DNA of 64,000 nt from Niebla homalea. Lineage: Eukaryota; Ascomycota; Lecanoromycetes; Lecanorales; Ramalinaceae. Below are positions 1 to 9,731 of the stretch, piece after piece. The translations under genes were made by a program, and so were the position numbers. Each line of letters opens with the position of its first letter. Position 1 is the first letter of the stretch. Location: assembly GCA_019925105.1 (NCBI GenBank), contig JAHGAU010000031.1:384501-448500 (forward strand), read 5' to 3'. The notes below the pieces were generated by a model that saw nothing but the letters and a program-made list of their open reading frames with translations, did not search any database and was not told the DNA's origin.

Positions 1-1227
1 ATTCGAGCCACCGGGACTCCCACTCATACCCTGAACAGCACCCAGAATCTGGGTCAGCATGTTTTTCTGATCTCTCTGATCCTTCTCCATTCGTTCAATC
101 CTCGCCATGAGGATCTGTCCGCTCGGGGGTTTCTGGCCAGGCTGCGCAGGAGCCGTTCCATTGACCCCATTGGCCGGTTGAACTTGTGGCGTTGGCGTTG
201 GAGCGGGAGACCGATTGAGCAGATTCAGCGACGGCAAGGTGGCTTCACTTCGGGGACGGACAGGAGAAGAATTGAAGGCCCCTCCAAGATATTGAGAGCC
301 GGTCAATGCTCCAGCTATGTGTGCGCCAGGGTCGTTCTCCGGTAAAGACGGATGCGAGAGCGAAGAGGGTTCCACGCTGTTTCGATAGTCATTCAATAGT
401 TGTTGATTGGTCACTGACATGCTTAGACCCTCGGGGGGTGGACGTTCCAACGATGATAGCTGTGGATCGAGAGTTGGTGTCTGGGATTGCACTGGTTCGG
501 TCCGCTGTCTGCGCTTCCTCCTTTTGTTCGTCACTTCCTCACCGTCGGGGACCCAAGCCCATCTCCCGCGATCATTCGGGCCAGGTATGAGCCCATTAGG
601 GTCTTGGATTGGCTCTTGCGGGGGCAGGCCGGCAGCAACCCGGGCTTCCTCCTGCAATGTCTTGTGTTTCTTGCGCGCGTTGTAGACGTCGCGCGTCAAG
701 ACTTTAATGTCGGGCCATAGCCTCCGTAACTCCTCCATCGTTTCCGAGGGGCTGCTGCCGCTGTCGCACATGTCATGCACCTTCTGCAGCTGGGTATCCG
801 TCATCCTCCTCAACGTTGGGTGTGCACTCAGATCATCGGAAGGCCCATGGTTGTGGTCCGGGTTGTCGGTCTCGACGTGCCATGTTCCATCCTTCTTGAC
901 CGACGCGATCATCTTGAACGGGCATCCCAATAACCTGCTCTCCCCCCTCTTGCGCTTCCTCTGATCGGGGGTGAGATTCCTCCGGTTCTCGTATGAACCA
1001 CCTCGATCGCATTTGAGCCACAGTCGGTTGAAGCGTGACCGAGCAATGACCACCGCGAAGCCTTGTTCTGCTGCCCAGTCCTTGACTCCCGTTAGCACTT
1101 CATCCCGACTGTCAAATCTGGAGTCGGGCATGGGAGCCAGAGAGCGAGGCTCAGGAGGTGGAGCAGAGGATTGCACATGGTTGGATTCCCTGACAGGTGA
1201 ACTCGGACGAAGAACCCCGAACATCAT
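1..1227 (-). CDS. FAR1-type zinc DNA-binding protein, 3' end off the window
   Basis: The minus strand is open without a stop from an ATG at 1227 to the window edge, giving 409 codons; the next in-frame codon upstream of the start region that matters is a TGA at 1261-1263. Residues about 43-130 form a FAR1 / WRKY-GCM1-type zinc domain with the ligand order C73, C102, H125 and H127, and the family-like blocks WLKCDRGG, LLGCPFK and DHNHGPS. A basic patch with KRRKRRQR follows around residue 230. The visible end, about 371-396, is a charged predicted coiled coil containing ARIERMEKDQRDQ. In this family the zinc fold is shared by plant FAR1/FHY3 regulators, fungal Aft-like factors and MULE transposases. 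No transposase core is visible in these 409 residues, so a stand-alone regulator is my inference. The C-terminus is not in the window and could still change this reading. Confidence 0.75.
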   Translation of the reverse strand, partial: MMFGVLRPSSPVRESNHVQSSAPPPEPRSLAPMPDSRFDSRDEVLTGVKDWAAEQGFAVVIARSRFNRLWLKCDRGGSYENRRNLTPDQRKRKRGESRLLGCPFKMIASVKKDGTWHVETDNPDHNHGPSDDLSAHPTLRRMTDTQLQKVHDMCDSGSSPSETMEELRRLWPDIKVLTRDVYNARKKHKTLQEEARVAAGLPPQEPIQDPNGLIPGPNDRGRWAWVPDGEEVTNKRRKRRQRTEPVQSQTPTLDPQLSSLERPPPEGLSMSVTNQQLLNDYRNSVEPSSLSHPSLPENDPGAHIAGALTGSQYLGGAFNSSPVRPRSEATLPSLNLLNRSPAPTPTPQVQPANGVNGTAPAQPGQKPPSGQILMARIERMEKDQRDQKNMLTQILGAVQGMSGSPGGSN

Positions 1228-1774
1228 GAAAGGCAACGCAGATACGCCCAGGTGGTGATATCAAAATGGATTAGACTGATTGAGTGTTGACGATTTACTT
1301 GGTTGAGCTGGGGCGTGTGGGCAAAGCAAAGAATAGACGTGCCGAATTTGCAGTGTCGTGGATTTAGAGATGTGACGCTAAAGAGACTTAGTCAGCTCTC
1401 ATTTATTGGCTCTAATCCGTATGGGTCTATGGACGTATTAGTACTTTAGTAGCAAGCATTAAGCTTAATTTAGACTTTAGGATGCTGGTTTCACACATTT
1501 CCAATAATGATGTCACCCTACGATGGTCGCTTCATAACTGTAGGTGGACTATTTGCTCTAATGTGCGTTTCATGACTAGGGCTGTCCATCATCCTTGATT
1601 CCTAGGTTTCCTAATCGATCATCCTCTGGCTGGATCCAAATTTCAATGTCTCGATTGACGGCGATGCGGCTAGGGGCACGATACGTTAGTCAATCATAAT
1701 GTTGAGGTCCGATACCAACTTCGTTCAATTGGGGTGGGAGCATACCCACTCCCCAAGGAAGGGGACGTCTACAC
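1228..1774. other. Intergenic, nothing recognised
   Basis: This is AT-richer DNA between the 5' end of the FAR1-type gene and the 3' end of the permease. I see no credible ORF, RNA gene or repeat. The part next to 1227 should hold the promoter of the FAR1-type gene. Confidence 0.5.
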
Positions 1775-3687
1775 TTACGCATCACTTCCCGCCCTTGACT
1801 TCCTCATCTTCTGCCTCTGCAAAGGATATGATGCACTACCATTCGACTCCGGCGTTCGTGGCCAATCGCCGATATTCTCGGCTAAAAAGTCCAACTGCTG
1901 GATGCAGACGCGGCAGTGGTTTCTGCACCGTCCAGTAAACCAGCGACGTGCCCACACAAACCAGCTCCCGAACGCGCCGATTGCCATGACGCCAACTGCA
2001 ACGCCTGTGTAATTCAGATTCTGCGCCGTGACCGGGTTGACGGTGGGTAGTGTAAACACGATGGTGATGAAGGCAATCCAGAGACAGGCTACGACACCAA
2101 CAGGTCTGCTTGCTTTGCCAAGGTTGAAAGGGCCGCGTTTGAAGTTGCGAGGCCAGGCGATCGCTATGCCGATCGGAATGCCATATGATATGAATAGCCC
2201 GATGGTGGCGATTGATGTCGTGCCATAGAATGCGGTTGCGGAGCCCAGAGATGGGAGACATAAAAGGAAGGCGAGCACAGCTGCGAACAAGACTGCTCGC
2301 AGTGGGGACCTGAAGCGTGGACTCAGGATATGCAGCTTATGAGGTATGCCTCCGTCTCGAGCAAAGGAGAACATCATTCGAGAATTACTCGTCTAATATT
2401 TTTGTCAGCGAACTCTGTGATCTAAACAGGAACACGCTGGTCTCTCACAATACTGAACAGCCCACAATGCCAAACGCAAAGCATGACTATTGTGATCAGA
2501 ACAAGCCCGCCCTTGTCGCCACAGGAGTCGGTGAATATCCGCAAGATCGGAAGCGGACTTGATCGAACCGTCTCAAAGTCTTGGATCGAGAATAATAATG
2601 ACAGTAGTAGCAGGAACCCAAACACAAACGATGCACCCACTGCTGATAGCAAGCACAAAGGAGCCACCCGAACGGCCTGCTTGGTTTCCTCGCAGAGATG
2701 TGCTGAGGCGTCAAAGCCGAGCAAGGTATAGCTCGAGAAGAGCATGCCACATATGCCTACGTAGGCCGGAGAGGCACGGACACCCCAGCCCACAGAGTCA
2801 GCGTTTGCAGACGTGCCATCGAAGAAGGTTGTGAAAACGAATTGCGCTGGCCTGAGCGTTTTCGCGCCGACGAGCACAGAGATCATGAGAGCGCAAACGA
2901 TCACGCTGTTGAGGGTGATTGCCGTGTATATCGTGTACCGAAGGTGGCGTATACTGAAAGAATTGACGGCGACATGGGAAACAAGGATCACGGCGACCAT
3001 ACCAAGCGTTCTTCTAGGAGATGGATTGTAGCCGTGGGTGACTTGCGCTGTGGTTGATATCAGATTCGCTAGGCCAAATTCTGCGCCTGCCGTTATTGCA
3101 ACCTGGCCGAGAAGATTGAACCTAGGCAGTCCTTTAGCCGTATCATTGAATCGTTCGAGCTGTATTACCATACCAGCCTGTGATCCAGGAGAAGAACGGG
3201 GCATGTTGCTGAGGACTGAGCATATACGCCCAGAAGTATGGACCTCCTGCTACCGGCACGGCGGAAAGAATCTCGGCCATACTGGCTGCAACGAACATTG
3301 CTTGGTTTGGTCAGAGCTGTTCCGGCGAAGTTGTAAGGCGCAGAAGCATACTGAAGAATCCCACCACAAGCCAGCCAATCGTGATCACTCCAGGTCCTCC
3401 AGTGTTCAGTCCATATAGGAAAAGGCTGTGGGTTGGTCAGCTTCACGTCGAGTTCTGGAAGCAAATTTGATGAGCCATACGTAGTGACTGGAGTGATGAC
3501 GCTCTGTCAAATCAGAGAGAGGCATCAGTATGTGTCAATCTCAGGAGAACAGGATGCTTACAATTATCGAGAAGGAAACGCCAAAGTTATGCCAGAAGCT
3601 CCAGTCCCGCTGGAGCTGCTGAGCATAGCCCAGCTCAGCCAAGCGACCCTCATCCTTGATGATGACACTGCTTGAAGAGTCCATCAT
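1775..3687 (-). CDS. Amino-acid/GABA permease (APC superfamily), six exons
   Basis: Six exons join into 546 residues: 3687-3562, 3503-3481, 3425-3352, 3300-3174, 3121-2449 and 2392-1775. The five introns are 51-58 bp with GT..AG ends, and the exon lengths sum to 1641 nt. The start is the first ATG after an in-frame TGA at 3697. The product begins MMDSSSSVIIKDEGRLAELG and carries family blocks of the fungal amino-acid/choline/GABA transporters (Uga4/Hnm1 type): QRDWSFWHNFGVSFSII, YGLNTGGPG, FFSWITGW, FGLANLISTTAQ, GFDASAHLCEETKQA and SNSRMMFSFARDGG. About twelve hydrophobic segments are expected, with a plasma-membrane location. Substrate cannot be told from sequence. The last roughly 45 residues after WFTG look unlike the family; a plus-one shift there would read WFTG-VQKP, so a late frameshift or an unseen intron is possible. 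Confidence 0.88.
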
Positions 3688-4663
3688 GATAGCCGCTCAA
3701 TGCGTCTCATTACAAGAGGTAAAGCCTCTCTAATCGCTGGAATAAAGCAGGGACAGATCGATGCATTGTTATTGACATGCCAGATGGGTGGCGCAAAAGA
3801 CAACGGGATTTATCTCCTTTTGCAGGCATATCGCTGGCCCCAGTCATTTTGACCTTTGATGCTCGCGTGCACAGAACTAAACATCACCACGCCTTGGTGA
3901 CCAAGATCAGGCAACGCGGCAAACCAGAGCACTCGAAACTAGACCTCTTGACTGGCTGAAGATAAGGAGTGGCTACTGAAAAGCCTCGCTTTAACCTTAA
4001 AGCTCTTCAGCCGCAAGAAGCTATGGTGCGCGTAATAACATCACAACGGCTTTGACCCTTGCAAGATGGAGATGGGGACATGGGGTACCAGCTCTTAGCA
4101 CGTTTGATCTCATGCTTCACGCTTGATCTGGGCAATCATAATGCGGCGAAAAAGCAACTCCTCGCCCTGATCGAGAGTTAGTGTGCATGGGCCCCCGCAA
4201 AAGTTGATGGAAGGGTTGGAGGTCCGTCCAAACAAGGTAAAGCCGCAACCCCTTTCGTCAATAATAAATGCAAGGTTCTGCGGCTGCTGGTCGCGAGAAC
4301 GGGAAACCATCGGCGGACATGTGCGCCTTGTGTCATCCTAACCTTCTGAGGGCGTATCTTGCATCTAGAAGCCCTGCATATTCTTGTAAGACTGTGAGAG
4401 CGAGCTGGCGCAATCTGAACGCGCCTGCTGATTCCATCTTTTGGCGGATTCCTGCAGTCTGCATTTTCTCCGCATGACATCGATTTATGCGGCCTCCACC
4501 TTGTCCTTCCGCTCACATCTGAGGCACCTGTCATTGTCAAGTGTCAAATCTGGCCGTAACCTGAATTAGTAAAATCCAGTCGATGGTATATGCACAACAT
4601 TCGCTTTCTGTTTCAACGTCAAGGAGAGGTGAGATTTTGAAGGTGGAGAAGATCATGCTGCAT
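3688..4663. other. Intergenic with weak coding-like traces
   Basis: No gene can be supported. On the minus strand, 4110-4310 reads as a 66-residue stretch ending LLFRRIMIAQIKREA that has a protein-like composition. Another minus-frame stretch lies just upstream of it at about 4345-4445. I could not join the two with a convincing intron, so this may be a decayed gene fragment. Confidence 0.3.
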
Positions 4664-4872
4664 GAGCTTGTGGCAAGATATTGAGCTTGTGGCAAGATAT
4701 TGAGCTTGTGGCAAGATATTGAGCTTGTGGCAAGATATTGAGCTTGTGGCAAGATATTGAGCTTGTGGCAAGATATTGAGCTTGTGGCAAGATATTGAGC
4801 TTGTGGCAAGATATTGAGCTTGTGGCAAGATATTGAGCTTGTGGCAAGATATTGAGCTTGTGGCAAGATATT
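4664..4872. repeat. Perfect minisatellite, 11 copies of a 19-bp unit
   Basis: The 19-bp unit gagcttgtggcaagatatt is repeated head to tail. The array runs from 4664 to 4872, 209 bp, which is exactly 11 copies, and I see no mismatch. The minus strand has no stop in any of the three frames across the array, because the unit lacks TAA, TAG and TGA on that strand and 19 is not a multiple of 3. Each frame therefore gives the same 19-residue period, YLATSSISCHKLNILPQAQ, in a different phase. I treat the resulting long minus-strand reading frame (4537-4926) as a by-product of the array, not a gene. Confidence 0.97.
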
Positions 4873-5118
4873 AAACAGATAGCCATTCGAGCAACTGATA
4901 TCCGAAACGCCATGCTCTCGCTTCATTCCCCAACCAATAGCAAAATCATTGCGACCTAGCTTGCAGCGACAGCGCCATCAGCCTTTACCATCGAGTCAAG
5001 CGACTCTGGGTGGACTCTTCGAGGCGGAGGCAAACGGGCTCGCACTTCTCCTGTCCTTGGGGGTCAGTGCGCTCCGCGATCTCGCTTGCACGTGGCATCA
5101 GAATGAGTCGGAGAAGGC

Positions 5119-6009
5119 TTACGACCGTCTGGACATGCCCTCCTTCCTGAACGTCTCGATGATCCTTAACATCTCCCTCCGCCCCTGCGTCGCGTCCACC
5201 AATTTCCCGCCCATGCTCATGCTGACCTTATCCCGACTCTGTGCCATCAGCAGCTTCTTGAGCAATAGATGTCTCATCTGTATGCACACAAAGACGCCGC
5301 AGTCGCTGCCGTTCTCCTGCCTCGGGCTATCGTTCAAGTCGATGAAGCCCAGCTGCCGATCCAACAGCTGGGATAGCTTGATGACCGCTTGCTCCGCCTC
5401 GCGGTAGTTGGCGGGGCAGAGGGAATCATAGTGAAAGGCCACGCCGTCGAGGACGGACACAAGGAGGAGGGACCAGTGCGAGCCGCCTTCGGGGAGGTTG
5501 ACGTTCTTGCAGTCGTTGATGGGGAGGAAGATGTGGGTGGTGCGCTGGAAGTCGGGGAGGGCAGAGATGAGGGTGAGAGGGTTGGGGGTCTGCATGAGCA
5601 TGAAGGACATGCTGGGCCGGAGGAGGATGATGTTGGCGTTTGTATATTTGGCGAGGAACTCGCGCTCAAGGTATCTGCCATGATCAGCTTCAGTTTTTCG
5701 TGTGGGGGAGGAAGGTTGATGGAATCGTGGTGCGTACTCTTCCCAGAATGAGATAGACTGCAGGGGTTCGTAGATCAGTCGACTGCTCTTCGTGGTCCGG
5801 GGCTCTAGGGGGAAACGTACATTGTCTGTGAGCCAATCATCTTTCAGGGTAGCAACGTCTTCTCGCGTCACTGCATCTCTTCAGCAATTGCTCTTGCAAG
5901 GTCCTCCGTCCCCACCAGGAACGTACACACCTCGTACATCGTAATCTTGATCCCAATCATACTCCATCAGCTCCATCTTCCTCAGAAGCTGTGGCCACAT
6001 GGTAGGCAT
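5119..6009 (-). CDS. Ulp1/SENP8-type cysteine protease (NEDD8-specific, DEN1-like)
   Basis: Four exons, 6009-5931, 5870-5821, 5757-5738 and 5674-5119, join to 705 nt (234 residues) with introns of 60-63 bp. The joins rebuild family blocks that no single frame shows: WDQDYDVRVTRED, KDDWLTDN and SISFWEEYLEREFLAKY. The C48 protease triad is visible: His in GSHWSLL, Asp in FHYDS and Cys in NGSDCGVF, with the oxyanion Gln in RQENG. The short length, with no N-terminal extension, and the WLTDN/SFWEEYL entry fit the SENP8/DEN1 deneddylases (DenA in Aspergillus). These remove NEDD8 from cullins and process the NEDD8 precursor. The 20-nt third exon is notable. The start is uncertain: in-frame ATGs lie at 6009, 6000 and 5976, and the last gives a family-like MELMEYDWDQDY. 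Confidence 0.87.
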
Positions 6010-6803
6010 GTCTTCAGGATGGCAGTAATGCTGCTTTACGTACAGCTTAGATACGGGTCATCAGGATTGAGCTGCGTGGAGAACAGTATGAGTCAACACT
6101 CTTTTCTAGGCGTCGGGTGATCGGAAAGCTGCGCGATTTGCCTGCCGAGGGAGGACACCACCTACTCTCTCCCCAAATTGCCTGCTCACTCGGCCGCCGA
6201 ATGGATGGAACCCCCCCTTTTCCTTCATGGCCCTGCCGATCCTAGCTGGGCCGCTCTGTATGCCTTGCGCCTTGTGTATGGATCTTGGGAACCGAGCCGC
6301 AGAGAAGGGTACGCGCCTCGATGTGTGCAGGTGTGCCTTTGCTGTCCCTATAGCAAGGAGTGATGGAAATGACCAGTTTCGTCTTTCAAAGTGAGTGGGT
6401 CGTCATGCTGGACAGCTCAAACCCTCACATGGCCCTCAATGGCGTTCCAAAAGAAGGGTCGAGAGGGAGAGAGGGAATAAGGGTGTGCGATGTCAGGGAA
6501 TCAAGGCTGAATGATTTGATCCAAGAGAAAGTGTGGCTTAGGCTGTCATAGGGCTGAAAGAATCTAGAACTACCTTCGGATTATTTACCTACCGAGTACC
6601 TACGTTGTACGTATTGCGCGTAACCTGCGCACTGACCATATTCTATGAATTCTTTCTGATCGCCAGACTGAAGCCATTAGCAAAGCCTCTGCAAGAGGTG
6701 TCGCTTGGTGATTTCATGATATTTTTTCTCTACCTACGCTTGAGAAAATACCCGCGACAGACCATGCCGAACATCCAAGGTGGAAAAGACCAGGCGCCGC
6801 CTC
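6010..6803. other. Intergenic, nothing recognised
   Basis: About 0.8 kb lies between the protease promoter and the MCM7 3' end. Only short open frames without family features occur here. No RNA gene or repeat is seen. Confidence 0.5.
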
Positions 6804-9397
6804 TTACAAATCATTGATGTCCATCTCCACATCGGCCCCAGATTCGATAAAGACAAGCCGCGTGCCATTCGAGGCCGTTTGCCACACCTAGACGACCATA
6901 GTCAGCATGACGACTGTCTTTGTGATTGAGTGATGACTTACATCAAGTGTCGCATACTCATCCAAAGCCTGCTTGAATTGATCCTCCGTGAAGCCCTTGG
7001 CAATGATCCGCTCCCTGACTTTCTTGATGCTCAGCTCACCCCTGATGCCATCGCCCACCGCGCAGGCCCCGCTGTCCTTCATGGCCCGGATGAGGTTGTA
7101 GATCTTGCTGCCGGGGCTCTGGTCCTTCACATTGCCATTGCCGTGCAGACTCGCCTTACTGACTTCGATCAACCGCAAGGCTTCATCCACATCATCCGTC
7201 ACAACGCGGGAGGAGAACCGAAGTCTCGCCAATGCTTGCGACAGGCGTAGGATACCAAGCAGGGTACGCGGGGACACGTGAGTGAATTGTTTCTTGCCGC
7301 CTTCTTCTCGCTTCTGTTGCTGCCGCATGCGGACGTACGAGCCGGTCATGTACTCGGACACCTCCGTGGAGATGACGGGCCGCCAGCTCCTGGCTTGAGC
7401 AATGTACTGCCGCACCTCCTGAGGTGTGAAGATGACGCCATCACCTACAGGATGCTTATTATTCATGTGCACGTATGCGACATGGTTGGCCAATTTCTCA
7501 TCTGCCTCCCTGGTCGGCTGGTCTAACATGAGGAACATGACATCGAACCGGGAAAGAAGCGCGGCTGGAAGATTGATATTGTCAACAGGGGATATTCGAG
7601 TATTGTAGCGACCATAGAGAGGATTGGCTGCCGCCAGGATTGAGGTTCGTGCATTCAGCGAGGTCGTGATGCCGGCCTTTGAGATGGAAATAGTCTGCTG
7701 TTCCATGACTTCGTGGATCGCAGTACGGTCCGCATCATCCATCTTGTCGAATTCATCAATGCAACATATCCCATTGTCGGCCAAGACCAACGCGCCACCT
7801 TCCAGGATCATCTCATCTGTGACGGGATCACGCATGACTGCAGCAGTCAATCCTACGCCACTGCTTCCCCGTCCGGTGGTGTAGACCCCTCGAGGCGCAA
7901 CTTTGGTGATGTACTTGAGAAGTTGAGACTTGGCTACACCAGGATCACCCATCAAGCAGATATTGATGTCGCCTCTTATCCTCATTCCGTCACCCATCTC
8001 CTTGGTGACACCACCAATGAGCAAAAGCAGAAGTGCTTTCTTGACATCTAGGTGACCGTAAATTTCTGGTGCGATCGATTTCGCAATGTATTCATACATG
8101 TGCCCAGAGTGCTTGTACTTTTCGATTCTCTGGAAGGTCCTTGCGTCAAATGTCAACTCATCGTAGGCCTTTTTGTGCTGATTCACATATTGGGTCTCGA
8201 GGTAAGTGTCTGTCAGGAGACCAGCGCGAATAGCTTTGAACCCTGTATACGGCGTTGGCAGAAAGATCCCTGCGATATCACACACATCTCCAGGATTGAT
8301 TTGTCGGCACAGGGTCCCATTCGAATGTACCGTAAGCATTCTCGGAATATGGCCTACGGGGACTTGGTCTGCCATTTCCTGGATCTTGATTTCTTGGAAA
8401 GGCACAAACTTTGATGCCCGAGTTGACAGGAATAGCTGGCCCTTGGAATTGTTTCTGTTGCACTCATCCGAGTCGCACTCTATCATGGGCGCAAAGGTTC
8501 TCGACGTGACCGGCTGGAAGACCTCTGAGCCACATCGATCGCATGTATAAGCATTGACTATGACGGCCGGCTTCACATCCGAAACTCTGGTAGCTATCCC
8601 TCGAACAGTAATTAAGCGACCAAGATGTTCGCCTCTGACGTTCCGCACAGCCATTGCTTTGTTGTTTCTTGTGCTATCGGCGCCGCCAGGCGATATCGGC
8701 TTGAAGACAAGCGTGTATCGTCTGGTCAATTCTGGAGGGAACATTGACTGTCCTGTGGAAGGGTCCACCTCGATCTCGGCTGAAGCGGCTACACTCTCGT
8801 TGCGTCTTTCCCGTTGCGATCTGATAATATCCATCACATCGTCTTTGAAATTGATTTCTCGGTCCTCCCTTGGCATGACCTTGTCCACTGCCGCCGAGAG
8901 AATATCGATGTAATGTTTTGCATTTTGCTCGATTGAGTCAACGAGCCGGAGGCCACTACCCTCTTCTCCATAGCTTTTCTCATACTACAATGGATATTCA
9001 GCAATGCGCCCAGAGAACGGACGGAGCGACTAACATTGTCCAAATCGTCGAGCTCAATCGTTACTTGATCGAGTCTCCGATCGCTGACATTCTGCAGCAT
9101 TTCCATATATTTCCTCTTGGGCGCTCTTGATTGTGCATTTGTTTGTCGCGTCTCCTTGCCCCCAGCAACGTCATCCAGGAAGTCGTATTCATCGCTGGTA
9201 CCATCATCGTCTCCACCCAGATTCAACTCTTCCAGAGCATCGAGCTCTGTGGTTGTGGATTTGTAGTTCAATAAGAAATCTTCGAATGCAACTATGTGAG
9301 AGCTTAGCGATCACAGTCGTAGCGTTGAGACGTCAAAGATTATCATACCTTGCTGTGCTTGGTAGTCAACAGGGGCTTTCAAGGTGAGGAGCGCCAT
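6804..9397 (-). CDS. MCM7: DNA replication licensing factor MCM7
   Basis: Four exons, 9397-9349, 9291-9035, 8984-6942 and 6887-6804, join to 2433 nt (810 residues, the usual MCM7 length). Introns are 57, 50 and 54 bp. MCM7 is a subunit of the MCM2-7 replicative helicase that loads at origins in G1 and unwinds DNA in S phase in the nucleus. Visible features are the start [16 protein letters not shown], the zinc finger with paired Cys (YTCDRCGSE and ECDSDECN), Walker [12 protein letters not shown], Walker [10 protein letters not shown], the arginine finger in LLSRFDVM, and the MCM7-typical [20 protein letters not shown]. The short last exon gives [17 protein letters not shown] and replaces the apparent stop at 6888, which lies inside the intron. 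The gene is divergent from PEX1, and the shared promoter carries two ACGCGT boxes, consistent with G1/S control. Confidence 0.97.
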
Positions 9398-9731
9398 GGC
9401 TCAGGGGAAAGAAGTCAATTGATGTGATCGCAGATTGAGTGTATTGACTGCTCCTAGTTTTGTCTACGCAATGATTGTTTGACAGGAGGAACTCTTCAAG
9501 AGACGGAGAGGCGCTTGTTCTTGGTGGTGAGGTCCCGGCAGCCGTTAATTGAAACGCGTCTTCAGTGATTCTCGCGTCACGCGTTTTTCCCGCTTCGGCC
9601 GATGATTTTGCCGGAGCCCGTCTACTCGTACCTCGGCTTTAAAGAATATCAAAGTGAGCAATAAAAGTTGCGGGCAGTGTAAGTGCACTATGTGATCTCG
9701 ATAAGGTCCTCGTGAACTATTCCGTGCTTCA
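9398..9731. promoter_or_regulatory. Divergent MCM7/PEX1 promoter with two MCB boxes and an E2F-like site
   Basis: The 334 bp between the two start codons hold ACGCGT at 9554-9559 and again at 9579-9584, the MluI cell-cycle box bound by MBF (Mbp1-Swi6) in yeasts. Immediately beside the second box, 9586-9593 reads TTTCCCGC, which fits the E2F-type consensus TTTSSCGC. MCM genes are classic MBF/E2F targets, so these sites probably time MCM7. Whether they also affect PEX1 is unknown. Confidence 0.7.

Noticed and set aside
1836..2261. Second minus frame over the permease C-terminus
   Set aside because: It is a shifted frame of the permease exon. Only its last part might matter if a late frameshift exists, as noted for the permease.
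4537..4926. Minus-strand 129-codon frame with 19-residue repeats
   Set aside because: It is entirely explained by the 19-bp minisatellite being stop-free in every minus frame; the flanks show no gene features.
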